DNA of 64,000 nucleotides from Stagnihabitans tardus (GTDB lineage Bacteria > Pseudomonadota > Alphaproteobacteria > Rhodobacterales > Rhodobacteraceae): NCBI RefSeq assembly GCF_009925085.1, contig NZ_JAABNR010000014.1, forward strand, positions 18,229-82,228, read 5' to 3'. The notes beneath the pieces were generated by a model. It saw nothing but the letters and a program-made list of their open reading frames with translations, did no database searches and was not told the DNA's origin. Both the position numbers and the translations under genes were made by a program. The stretch's first letter is position 1; every line of letters starts with the position of its first letter. Shown one piece after another: positions 50,154 to 58,401 of the stretch.

Positions 50154-51080
50154 ATGTACGCCCACGAAGACTTCGAACCCGATCACACCTCCTCGCCGAC
50201 CGACACCATGATCCAGGACCTTCAGCTCTATGGCTACCGTCCCGCAGCGGGCGAGGCCGACCCCCGGATCACGCCCGAAGACCACGTCATCCAGACCGCC
50301 GTCGCCGACATCTTCGATGCGCTGATCTCCACCATGGCTGACACCAGCCTCGATTTCGACCTCGACGAGATCCTGTGGTCGACCGTCAACACCTTCCACC
50401 GTGCCGCCGAGCGGATCGAGACCAGGCTCGACGACAACGAGCAAGCGCAGAAACGCCTGCAACGCGAACAGGACGGCTCCGAGGTGAAATCCGTCCAACT
50501 GGAAACCCTGATCGACATCGGCCAGGGCCTTATCGACCGGCGTGAGAGCATGGAACTCTTCCGCGAAACCGCTGCCGACCTCTTCCTCAAGGCCACCGGA
50601 ACCCATTGGTCACCGCGTTCGGGCTCGCGCACCAGCCATCGCCACCTGACCGCTGCGATGATCGACAGCCGCGACTTCATCGCCGCCAAGAAACGCGCAG
50701 AGACTGAGAGCTTGGTGCCCCCGGGACCGAAAGTTGCCTTCTCGGGCGGCGACACCACCGATCACCGGGTGATCTGGGACCGTCTCGATCAGATCCACGC
50801 CAAGCACCCGGACATGGTGCTGTTGCATGGTGGATCGCCTAAGGGCGCCGAGCGCATCGCGGCCACCTGGGCCTCCAACCGCAAGGTGCCGCAGGTCGCC
50901 TTCAAGCCCGACTGGACCAAACACGCCAAGGCCGCACCCTTCAAGCGCAACGACCAGATGCTCGATTGCATGCCGATCGGCGTCGTGGTCTTCCCGGGCA
51001 CCGGCATTCAGGACAACCTGGCCGACAAAGCCCGCAAGATGGGCATCCCGGTCTACCGCATGGCGACGGGCAGCGCGTGA
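50154..51080 (+). CDS. DUF2493 (SLOG-like) protein
   Basis: The start was set at ATG 50154 after GAAGGAG, giving 308 aa. An acidic helical N-terminal half (DEILWSTVNTFHRAAERIETRLDDNEQAQKRLQREQD) precedes a C-terminal DUF2493 domain: PKVAFSGGDTTDHRVIWDRLDQIHAKHPDMVLLHGGSPKGAERIAATWASNRKVPQVAFKPDW, then VVVFPGTGIQDNLADKARKMGIPVYRM. This fold belongs to the SLOG superfamily that binds nucleotides. It is common on plasmids; its ligand is unknown. The gene ends the accessory region before the convergent hsdR. Confidence 0.82.
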   Translation: MYAHEDFEPDHTSSPTDTMIQDLQLYGYRPAAGEADPRITPEDHVIQTAVADIFDALISTMADTSLDFDLDEILWSTVNTFHRAAERIETRLDDNEQAQKRLQREQDGSEVKSVQLETLIDIGQGLIDRRESMELFRETAADLFLKATGTHWSPRSGSRTSHRHLTAAMIDSRDFIAAKKRAETESLVPPGPKVAFSGGDTTDHRVIWDRLDQIHAKHPDMVLLHGGSPKGAERIAATWASNRKVPQVAFKPDWTKHAKAAPFKRNDQMLDCMPIGVVVFPGTGIQDNLADKARKMGIPVYRMATGSA

Positions 51081-51095
51081 GCGCTGCCTAACTTC

Positions 51096-54005
51096 TTAGT
51101 CGATTGACGGAATACTAGATTCCTCGATATCCCCAATCGCCTCGTCAAAGGTCGACAGCAGGGACTGCATGCCGATGATGATCCGTTCGACCGCGGGGCG
51201 TCTCTTCAAGATCGAGGGCACTTCAGTCATGGCCGCCACGACCTCATCGCCCAGGGGGGCCTTGCCGGTGTAGATCATCCGGCCGAAGAGTTCTCCAAAG
51301 GCGACAGGTGCCAGCTTTTCCTCGGCGCAGAACCTGGCAAAGGCGGCGTCGCGCTCGGCCGACCAATAGGTGGCGAAGGCGGCATGGAGATCCTCGTCGG
51401 GGCCCAGCATCGGCATTTTTTCGTCGATGAACCGGGTGATGAGGTCGCGCTTGTCGCGCAACTGGGTCTCGGACAGCAGGAGGTCAAAGATGCGCTTGCG
51501 CTGCGCCTTGGCCTTGGCGCTGGAGACGCTGCCCTCCTTGATCGAGGCAGACAGGGTCATCAGCAACGCCACGATATAGGCCACATTGATTTCATCGCGC
51601 CGGATCAGCTCCAGCTCGAAATCCAGGGCATCGAGGGGCGAGGGTTCGATCGGGTCGGGGGTCTTCTTGGTCTTCTGTGCGATGTCGAGGTATTTCGACT
51701 TGAAATCCTCGTAGATCTGGGCGGCGATGGGCAGATCCTCGGGCTTGAACTCGGAATAGCTGGCCAAGACGTTGCGGATGCGGATCAGTTCTCGGAACCG
51801 CTTCACGAATTCGGCCTCGGCATCTTCATCGGCCAGATCGTCGACTGCATCCGGCGTGGGCGTCAGTGCCAGCAGGTTCTGAACGGCGGTGGTGAACTTC
51901 TCGAGCTGTTCTTCGTAGGTTCCGACCAGGATCGTCTCGCGGGCGTTCTTGTCGGCGAAGATCGCGATGGCCTCGTCCGTCCGCTCCTTCAGATCGCGGA
52001 AGCAGACGATGTTGCCCTGGCTCTTCTCTTGGCCGAGGATCCGGTTCGTGCGCGAGAAGGCCTGGATCAGGCCGTGGAACTTCAGGTTTTTGTCGACATA
52101 GAGCGTGTTCAGGGTCTTTGCGTCGAAGCCGGTCAGGAACATGTTGACCACCAAGAGGATGTCGACCCCTTGGTCGGGCGTGAACCCCTTGCGGTCGCGG
52201 GATTTCACGCGCTTGGCCAGGGCGCGGTAATAGGTATAGAAGCCCCCGCCATCCATGACGCTTTCATTGGTGCCATAACGGGCGTTGTAGTCGGCCACAT
52301 ACTCCGCCAGCTTGTCGCGCCGCGGGATCTGTCCCGCCGTCGCGATGCCGGCCGGGAAACTCGTGTCCGGGATCAGGTCGTCGGCCTCGGGGTCCTCTTC
52401 GTTGGCGGCATAGGTGAAGATCGTGGCGACCTTCAGGTCATGGGCGCCCGCCTTCCGCTTGGCCTCGAAGCAGTCATAATACTTGATCAGCCCATCGACC
52501 GAGCCCACGCACATCATCGCGCCGAACTGGCCCTGCCGCGTCTTGCGGTCGTGATTGGCGATCACCCAATCCACCACCTTCTCCACCCGGTCAGGATGTT
52601 CCATTACCTCGCGCGAGGCGAGGAGCTTTTCGCGGGCCGCCTTGGCGGCCTCATCCAGACCTTCGACCGGCGGCGTGGTCGACATGTATTCCACCGAGAA
52701 CCGCAGGACATTCTCGTCCCGGATCGCATCGGTGATGACATAGGTGTGCAGCCGGTCGCCAAAGAGATCGGCGGTCGTCCGGCGCCCCACGGCATTGTCG
52801 GCGAAGATCGGCGTGCCGGTGAAACCGAACATCTGCACCCGCGGGAAGAAATCCCGGATCTTGCGATGAGCCTCGCCGAACTGGCTGCGATGGCATTCGT
52901 CGAAGATCATCACGATGCGCGCCTCCTTCACCGCCTGCAGGGCAGGGGAGAAGGCCTCGCGCGAGATCGCCGTGTTCAGTTTCTGGATCGTCGTGATGAT
53001 CAGCTTGCGCCCGGGTTCCGTGAACTGCTTCACGAGGGCCTTCGTGTCGTCGGTGCCATCGACCGACCCCGGCGAGAAATGGTTGAACTCCTGGGTCGTC
53101 ATGTAATCGAGGTCGGCGCGGTCGACCACGAAGAGGACCTTTTCGACCTTGGGGTTCTCGCAAAGGTTCTGCGCCGCCTTGAAGCTCGTCAGCGTCTTGC
53201 CCGACCCGGTCGTATGCCAGACATAGCCGTAATCGCGCCCGGCCTTGACCTTCTCGGTGATCGCCTCGACGGCGTAATACTGGTAGGGCCGCAGCACGAT
53301 CAGCGCCTCGTCGCTTTCGTGCAGCACGACGTATTTGGCGATCATCTTCGACAGGTGGCACTTTTCCAGGAAGAAGTCCGCGAAGGGCTCCAGCCGGTTC
53401 ATCGCCTTGTTCTCGACATCCGACCAGGTGAAGGTCTGCTTGAAGCTCTGATGCCGGTTGTTGGCGTAATACCGCGTGTTCACCCCGTTCGAGATCACGA
53501 AGATCTGGACGAACTGAAAGAGCCCGCCCGCTGCCGCAAAGCTGTCGCGCTGATAGCGGTTGATCTGGTCGAAGGCGGCCTTCAGCTCGACCCCGCGCCG
53601 CTTCAGCTCGATCTGACACAGGGGCAGGCCGTTGACCAACAGCGTCACGTCGTAGCGGTTGGCGCGGCGGCCCTGGATGCCGATCTGGGTCGCGACCTGA
53701 TACCGGTTCCGGCACCAGTGCTCGAGGTTCATGAACTGGACGTAATGGCTGGAGCCATCGTCGCGGGTGATCTGGAACCGGTCGCGCAGGGCATGTGCCT
53801 TGGCGAAGACATTGCCCTTTTCCAGGTGGTTGCGGATCTTGCCGAACTCCGCCTCGGAATAGGTCGTGCCGTTCTGCGCCCCAAGCTCGGCCCGCAGGTT
53901 CGCCCACAGCGCCGCCTCGCTCGAAAGCTGGACCGGATCCCATCCCTTGGCCACCAACCGCTCGATCAGCGAGGCTTCCAACTGGGCTTCGGTCTGGTAA
54001 CTCAT
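51096..54005 (-). CDS. hsdR: Type I restriction enzyme HsdR
   Basis: The 969-aa protein has the HsdR order: an N-terminal nuclease domain (YDVTLLVNGLPLCQIELKRRG), then SF2 motor motifs (VWHTTGSGKTLTSFKAAQ, KVLFVVDRADLDYMT, IVMIFDECHRSQFGEAHR, FGFTGTPIF, and later AFSRTNRILGQEK), and a helical C-terminus that contacts HsdM. It translocates DNA and cuts at a distance from unmodified sites. Start and stop leave a 1-bp gap from the rhuM gene upstream, so it is the last gene of the hsd operon and is convergent with the DUF2493 gene. Confidence 0.95.
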   Translation of the reverse strand: MSYQTEAQLEASLIERLVAKGWDPVQLSSEAALWANLRAELGAQNGTTYSEAEFGKIRNHLEKGNVFAKAHALRDRFQITRDDGSSHYVQFMNLEHWCRNRYQVATQIGIQGRRANRYDVTLLVNGLPLCQIELKRRGVELKAAFDQINRYQRDSFAAAGGLFQFVQIFVISNGVNTRYYANNRHQSFKQTFTWSDVENKAMNRLEPFADFFLEKCHLSKMIAKYVVLHESDEALIVLRPYQYYAVEAITEKVKAGRDYGYVWHTTGSGKTLTSFKAAQNLCENPKVEKVLFVVDRADLDYMTTQEFNHFSPGSVDGTDDTKALVKQFTEPGRKLIITTIQKLNTAISREAFSPALQAVKEARIVMIFDECHRSQFGEAHRKIRDFFPRVQMFGFTGTPIFADNAVGRRTTADLFGDRLHTYVITDAIRDENVLRFSVEYMSTTPPVEGLDEAAKAAREKLLASREVMEHPDRVEKVVDWVIANHDRKTRQGQFGAMMCVGSVDGLIKYYDCFEAKRKAGAHDLKVATIFTYAANEEDPEADDLIPDTSFPAGIATAGQIPRRDKLAEYVADYNARYGTNESVMDGGGFYTYYRALAKRVKSRDRKGFTPDQGVDILLVVNMFLTGFDAKTLNTLYVDKNLKFHGLIQAFSRTNRILGQEKSQGNIVCFRDLKERTDEAIAIFADKNARETILVGTYEEQLEKFTTAVQNLLALTPTPDAVDDLADEDAEAEFVKRFRELIRIRNVLASYSEFKPEDLPIAAQIYEDFKSKYLDIAQKTKKTPDPIEPSPLDALDFELELIRRDEINVAYIVALLMTLSASIKEGSVSSAKAKAQRKRIFDLLLSETQLRDKRDLITRFIDEKMPMLGPDEDLHAAFATYWSAERDAAFARFCAEEKLAPVAFGELFGRMIYTGKAPLGDEVVAAMTEVPSILKRRPAVERIIIGMQSLLSTFDEAIGDIEESSIPSID

Positions 54006-54006
54006 A

Positions 54007-55020
54007 TCACTTCCCCGTCAAATTCGGCGGCGCCTGGCGGGCCAGGTCTTCAATCTCGGCAAAATCATCATTGTCGGCCTGCACCGCCGCCGACTTGCGC
54101 CGCTCGGCCTCGAAGGCGGCATAGCGGTCCTCGGCCAGGGCCTGAGCCACATCCATGCGCAGCTTGCCCGCATGGGTCAACACATCGCGGTCGTTGAATG
54201 TCAGGAAAGCGTCCAGCTTCTCGGCCCAGACCGCCATGGTGACCGGAGCCCGTCGCTTGGCCTGGTCCTCGGCATAGTCCAGATACATCGTCACGATGCG
54301 GTTCAGCTCTTCGACCTCGGCGGCCGCAAGGTAGTTCTTCGCCGTCCCGACATCGCCCTTGCGGACCGCGCCGCCCTTCCAGCTGGTCAGACCCATGTTG
54401 GGCGCCCCCGCATCGGCGCGGGCGGCGACCAGCTCGGCCGCCGTCATGCCCGTCACGGCCCAAAGCATCTTGTTCTGGACCTTCTGGAAGAACAACTTCG
54501 CGGCCTCCGACCCCTTGTCGTAATCGACCGCCGTCGTGAAAAGATCCTTCACCTTCTGATAGAACCGCTTTTCCGAGGCCCGGATATCCCGGATCCGCGC
54601 CAGCCACTCGTCAAAGTAATCCCACCGCTCGGACGCCTTCAACTTGGCGTCGTCCATTGCAAAGCCCTTGACCAGGTATTCGGCGAGGATCGTGTTGGCC
54701 CAGCGGCGGAACTGGGTGCCCCGGGGCGAGCGGACGCGGAAGCCCACGGCCAGGATAGCATCAAGGTTGTAATGCAGTGTGCGGTAGGCCTTACCATCGG
54801 CGGCAGTTGTCAAGTATTCCTTGACAACTGAAGCCTCGGAAAGCTCGCCCTCGCCCAGGATGTTCCTCAGGTGCAGGCTGATGTTCTGCTTGGTCGTGTC
54901 GAAAAGGGCGGCCATTTCGACTTGCGTCAGCCAGACGGTGCCCTCGGTGGGATGCAGCGAGATCTGGGCGCGGCCGTCTTCGGTTTGATAGAGGATCACT
55001 TCGCCGGTCTTGTCGCTCAT
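54007..55020 (-). CDS. rhuM: RhuM family protein within the hsd operon
   Basis: The 337-aa protein matches RhuM (virulence RhuM/ 'DNA-binding' family): EVILYQTEDGRAQISLHPTEGTVWLTQVEMAALFDTTKQNISLHLRNILGEGEL, a Fic/KilA-N-like DNA-binding start, then RTLHYNLDAILAVGFRVRSPRGTQFRRWANTILAEYLVKGFAMDD. RhuM is often an extra gene inside type I restriction loci; its effect on restriction is unknown. Here it lies between hsdS and hsdR with 6-bp and 1-bp gaps, so expression is tied to the restriction genes. Confidence 0.9.
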   Translation of the reverse strand: MSDKTGEVILYQTEDGRAQISLHPTEGTVWLTQVEMAALFDTTKQNISLHLRNILGEGELSEASVVKEYLTTAADGKAYRTLHYNLDAILAVGFRVRSPRGTQFRRWANTILAEYLVKGFAMDDAKLKASERWDYFDEWLARIRDIRASEKRFYQKVKDLFTTAVDYDKGSEAAKLFFQKVQNKMLWAVTGMTAAELVAARADAGAPNMGLTSWKGGAVRKGDVGTAKNYLAAAEVEELNRIVTMYLDYAEDQAKRRAPVTMAVWAEKLDAFLTFNDRDVLTHAGKLRMDVAQALAEDRYAAFEAERRKSAAVQADNDDFAEIEDLARQAPPNLTGK

Positions 55021-55026
55021 CTGGCC

Positions 55027-56283
55027 TCACACGAACATCTGTTGCAAAAGACCCTTCTTGAAGGTCTCGAGCCCCGCGATCTGGTCGCGCACCCCCGCAA
55101 TCTTGCCGTCCAGCGCCGAGAGCGCCGCGGCGATTTTACGTTGCTCTTCGGGGTGGGGGACTTGAATGGGCATGTCTTGCAATTCGCTCGTTTCAAGTTT
55201 CCCGGCCCCAATCCCGGTGCCCGTTACCATGGACATCAGCAAGCTTTCGTTCGCACGCAGCCAAGAAGCAAGGAACTCGTGCGTGACGCCGCCCGTGCCG
55301 ACAATTGCTTTAACGTCTTGGTTAAACGCGACCTCTCGCGTTGTTACGCAGATTGGAATCCGGTTGTAGAGCATGCTGCCTCGAACAAGCATGAGGATTG
55401 CGCCACGCGGCGCCATCCGTGTGCCCTTGCCGATTGCCGACTTTGTAACCTTTAGTGGGGCATCACTGATCAACGGGAAATGCATCGCAAGCGCGCTGAC
55501 CCAAGGAATGTCGCCGTCCCAGAAGTCCGGGTTATCCTTCGACGGGGTCCCGCCGGAAGACCATCGCGTAATCTCGCCCAGCCGCTTCTCCTCCCAGTCC
55601 GGGAAGTCCGAGCCGTCGTCGCGGGTGAAGCGCAGCTCTTGGGAGAAGAGCTTTTGCATTAGCCCCGCCTTGAAACGCTTCAACCCCTCTTCTTTCTGCC
55701 GCAGCCCCGAAATCTTCCCATCCACCACCCCCAAAAAGCCCGCGATTTTCTCCTGCTCGCGCAGGGTGGGCAGATTGACCGGCCAATCCAGCCACTCGTC
55801 GAGCTTGAAAATCATCTTTTCGACATGGACACCGATGCTCGAGTGAAAACAGGTCTGCTGGAAGTAGACCGTATGCGAAAGGTAACGCAGGAAATTCAGG
55901 TCCAACTCCGGCGAGCAGCGCAAGATGGAGTATTCATTGGAAACGATGGCGCCCGCGAAATCGTCTGTGACCACGCCACAGGCTCCGTGGACGATCTGGC
56001 GCTTTGAGATCAGAAAGTCGCCGCCTTCAATCTCGAACTGAGACTTGACCGCAATCTGGCGGCCGGACATGCGCCCGCGCTCTTCGATGCCCCCGCGCGA
56101 CCGCTTGACCGTAACCAGCCGATACGATTGGCCGTCGTCCAGTCTCACAGGGCGAACGACGGGAAAGAGCACGTCGCCGAATTTGACTGTCCTCCAGCCC
56201 GGCTGCGGCGCCTTGAGCTTTGGAACGCCGGGCTGGACCGACTTCGGAAAGGTGCGAACCAGTTCCTCGACTTCGTCGCTCAT
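55027..56283 (-). CDS. hsdS: Type I restriction specificity subunit HsdS
   Basis: The 418-aa protein has two target-recognition domains, each followed by a conserved coiled coil. The first TRD starts VKFGDVLFPVVRPVRLDDGQSYRLV and ends PTLREQEKIAGFLGVVDGKISGLRQKEEGLKRFKAGLMQKLFSQ. The second starts WEEKRLGEITRWSSGGTPSKDNPDFWDGDIPWV and ends PHPEEQRKIAAALSALDGKIAGVRDQIAGLETFKKGLLQQMFV. Both repeats are complete, so the subunit should recognise a two-part DNA sequence. It overlaps hsdM by 4 bp. Confidence 0.94.
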   Translation of the reverse strand: MSDEVEELVRTFPKSVQPGVPKLKAPQPGWRTVKFGDVLFPVVRPVRLDDGQSYRLVTVKRSRGGIEERGRMSGRQIAVKSQFEIEGGDFLISKRQIVHGACGVVTDDFAGAIVSNEYSILRCSPELDLNFLRYLSHTVYFQQTCFHSSIGVHVEKMIFKLDEWLDWPVNLPTLREQEKIAGFLGVVDGKISGLRQKEEGLKRFKAGLMQKLFSQELRFTRDDGSDFPDWEEKRLGEITRWSSGGTPSKDNPDFWDGDIPWVSALAMHFPLISDAPLKVTKSAIGKGTRMAPRGAILMLVRGSMLYNRIPICVTTREVAFNQDVKAIVGTGGVTHEFLASWLRANESLLMSMVTGTGIGAGKLETSELQDMPIQVPHPEEQRKIAAALSALDGKIAGVRDQIAGLETFKKGLLQQMFV

Positions 56284-57833
56284 ACCGGGCTCTCCAGGCC
56301 CAGTTCGGCGCAGAAGGCGCGGATTTGGGCGTCGAGGGGCTCCATGGCGGTCTCGGCCTCGGCGATCTGACGCGCCACGGCGGTCAGGTCGATGCGGGCC
56401 TCTGCCTCGAAGGTGTCGACATAGCGGGGGATGTTCAGGTTGTAGTCGTTGGCCGCGATCTCGGCGCGCGGGGCAGGGTGGCTGAACCGGGCTTCCTCGG
56501 CCCGCCCGCGCCAGGCGGCGACGATGCGATCGACATCCTCGTCGCGCAGGCGGTTCTCGTTCTTGCCCTTCTCGAAACAGGTGGAGGCGTCGATGAAAAG
56601 GACGTCATCGGTCTCGCGGCATTTCTTGAAGACCATGATGCAGGTGGGTATTCCGGTGCCGTAGAAGATGTTGGCGGGCAGGCCGATGACGGCATCCAGC
56701 CAGTTCTTCTCGCGGATGATGTATTCGCGGATCGCCCCTTCGGCGCCGCCGCGGAAGAGCGCGCCATGTGGCAAGACGACGGCCATGGTGCCGTTGTCGT
56801 CCAGGTGCGAGAGCATGTGGGTGACGAAGGCGTAGTCGGCCTTGGAGCCGGGGGCGAGGCGGCCGTATTGGGCAAAGCGATCGTCCTGCAGGAAGAGCGG
56901 CCGCGCCGACCATTTGGCCGAGAAGGGCGGGTTGGCGACGATGGCCTCGAAGAGGCGGCCCTCGTGCTGGGGGTGTTCCAGAGTGTCTTCCTGCTTGAGG
57001 TCGAAATTGCGGTAGTGGACGCCGTGCAGGATCATGTTCATGCGGGCGAGGTTGTAGGTGGTGCGGTTCATCTCCTGGCCGAAGAAGTCGCCGACGTCGG
57101 TAACCTCGCGGGCGACGCGGAGGAGCAGGGAGCCGCTGCCGCAGGTCGGGTCATAGACCGACTTCAGGCGGGTCTTGCCGGTAGTAACGATGCGGGCGAG
57201 TATCGTGGAGACCTGCTGGGGCGTGTAGAACTCGCCCGCCTTCTTGCCCGCGCCGCTGGCGAATTGGCCGATGAGGTATTCGTAGGCGTCGCCGAGGACA
57301 TCGGCCTTGGCGTCGTCGAGGCGGAAGTCGATGGCGTCCAGGTGGGTGAGGACGCGGGCGATGAGGGCGTTCTTGGCCTCTTCGGTCCGGCCGAGCTTTG
57401 TGGAGGTCAGGTCGAGGTCTTCGAAGAGGTGGTCGAAGTCCTCCTCCGAGGCCGTGCCCATGGTGGAGCGTTCGATGTTGGTCAGGATGGTCGAGAGGTC
57501 GCCGAGGATGAAGGCGCCTTGCTCGCCGCGCTTGGCGACGGCCGAGAAGAGCTCGGAGGGGTTGAGGAAGTAACCGAGGGCCTCGACGGTCGCATGCTTG
57601 ACCTCGGCGAGGATGGACTTGCCGTCAGTGGTGGTCTCGTCGATGGCGAGGAACTTTACGCCGTCGCCCTTCAGGATGTCATCGGCATAGGCCTGCAGGC
57701 GCTCGGAGAGGTATTTGTAGAAGATGAAGCCCAGGATGTAGTCGCGGAATTCGTCCGCATTCATCTTGCCGCGCAGGGTGTTGGCGATGTCCCAGAGCTT
57801 CTGCTCGAGCTTCTTCTTCTGTTCGTCGGTCAT
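56280..57833 (-). CDS. hsdM: Type I restriction modification subunit HsdM
   Basis: The start was set at ATG 57833 (MTDEQKKKLEQKLWDIANTLRGKMNADEFRDYILGFIFYKYLS), giving 517 aa. N6-adenine methylase motifs are visible: SAM-binding YDPTCGSGSLLLRVARE and catalytic AIVANPPFSAKWS (NPPF). The C-terminal region is helical (DEDVDRIVAAWRGRAEEARFSHPAP). It methylates both strands at the HsdS site. It is the first gene of the hsd operon and lies 97 bp after cap3, with the CBASS genes upstream in the same orientation. Confidence 0.95.
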   Translation of the reverse strand: MTDEQKKKLEQKLWDIANTLRGKMNADEFRDYILGFIFYKYLSERLQAYADDILKGDGVKFLAIDETTTDGKSILAEVKHATVEALGYFLNPSELFSAVAKRGEQGAFILGDLSTILTNIERSTMGTASEEDFDHLFEDLDLTSTKLGRTEEAKNALIARVLTHLDAIDFRLDDAKADVLGDAYEYLIGQFASGAGKKAGEFYTPQQVSTILARIVTTGKTRLKSVYDPTCGSGSLLLRVAREVTDVGDFFGQEMNRTTYNLARMNMILHGVHYRNFDLKQEDTLEHPQHEGRLFEAIVANPPFSAKWSARPLFLQDDRFAQYGRLAPGSKADYAFVTHMLSHLDDNGTMAVVLPHGALFRGGAEGAIREYIIREKNWLDAVIGLPANIFYGTGIPTCIMVFKKCRETDDVLFIDASTCFEKGKNENRLRDEDVDRIVAAWRGRAEEARFSHPAPRAEIAANDYNLNIPRYVDTFEAEARIDLTAVARQIAEAETAMEPLDAQIRAFCAELGLESPV

Positions 57834-57930
57834 CTGCCCCGCCCTGGTTGCTTTTCCAGACGTTGTGCAAGGTTCAGGCGATGCTCGCAAGGCATGGAAG
57901 AGATTAAAGCCTCAAACGGAGAAGCCGAGT

Positions 57931-58401
57931 TTAGCAGGTCTGCAGTCTCGACCAACCGTCCGCAGCGTGAAGGGACACATGCAAGCCAGTCGGAAATGGG
58001 GCTGTTCCCACAATGACCATCAGAAAAGCGTTTAACTCATGTTTTGATCGCACAAAGAGGTCCGTCATTGACGTGAGGTCAGTGCCAGACGGCTCAGGGA
58101 GCGACTGGGGATGAGTATGCCAATCCCCGAAATAGTGCAGACCGGCCTTGTGCAGCCTGCCAATTTCAATTTTCTCCGCAAACCGGTCAGCGACAAAGAA
58201 GAAACGCCCCCTTCGATCAGACTGCCTCGGGCCGGTCGCCAATTTGATCGTAACCTCAGCACCATCAACCACTCCGAAGAGTTGTCCGCCTGCCTCAGCC
58301 ATACATGGCTGAATCTGCCGCCATCTTTGGAAGTGATCGAGAACCCTCGCCTCGACCACTAAGTTCTGTCCGCTTTCCCCAATCGTGTAACGGATACTCA
58401 T
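57931..58401 (-). CDS. cap3: CBASS Cap3 JAB-family deconjugase
   Basis: The start was set at ATG 58401, where it overlaps the cap2 stop as ATGA, giving 156 aa. It has a JAB/MPN metalloprotease site: Glu in MAEAGGQLFGVV (about residue 36) and DWHTHPQSLPEPSGTDLTSM (the HxH, Ser and Asp ligands). In type II CBASS, Cap3 removes the CD-NTase from conjugated targets and so limits the activity of Cap2. All catalytic residues are present. Confidence 0.93.
   Translation of the reverse strand: MSIRYTIGESGQNLVVEARVLDHFQRWRQIQPCMAEAGGQLFGVVDGAEVTIKLATGPRQSDRRGRFFFVADRFAEKIEIGRLHKAGLHYFGDWHTHPQSLPEPSGTDLTSMTDLFVRSKHELNAFLMVIVGTAPFPTGLHVSLHAADGWSRLQTC

Noticed and set aside
51384..54197. 937-aa plus-strand frame opposite hsdR
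   Set aside because: Antisense frame of a GC-rich gene. The minus strand encodes a full HsdR with motor motifs, and the plus frame has no domain.
56220..58016. 598-aa plus-strand frame opposite hsdM
   Set aside because: Shadow of hsdM; rich in Val/Gly/Glu repeats typical of antisense frames.
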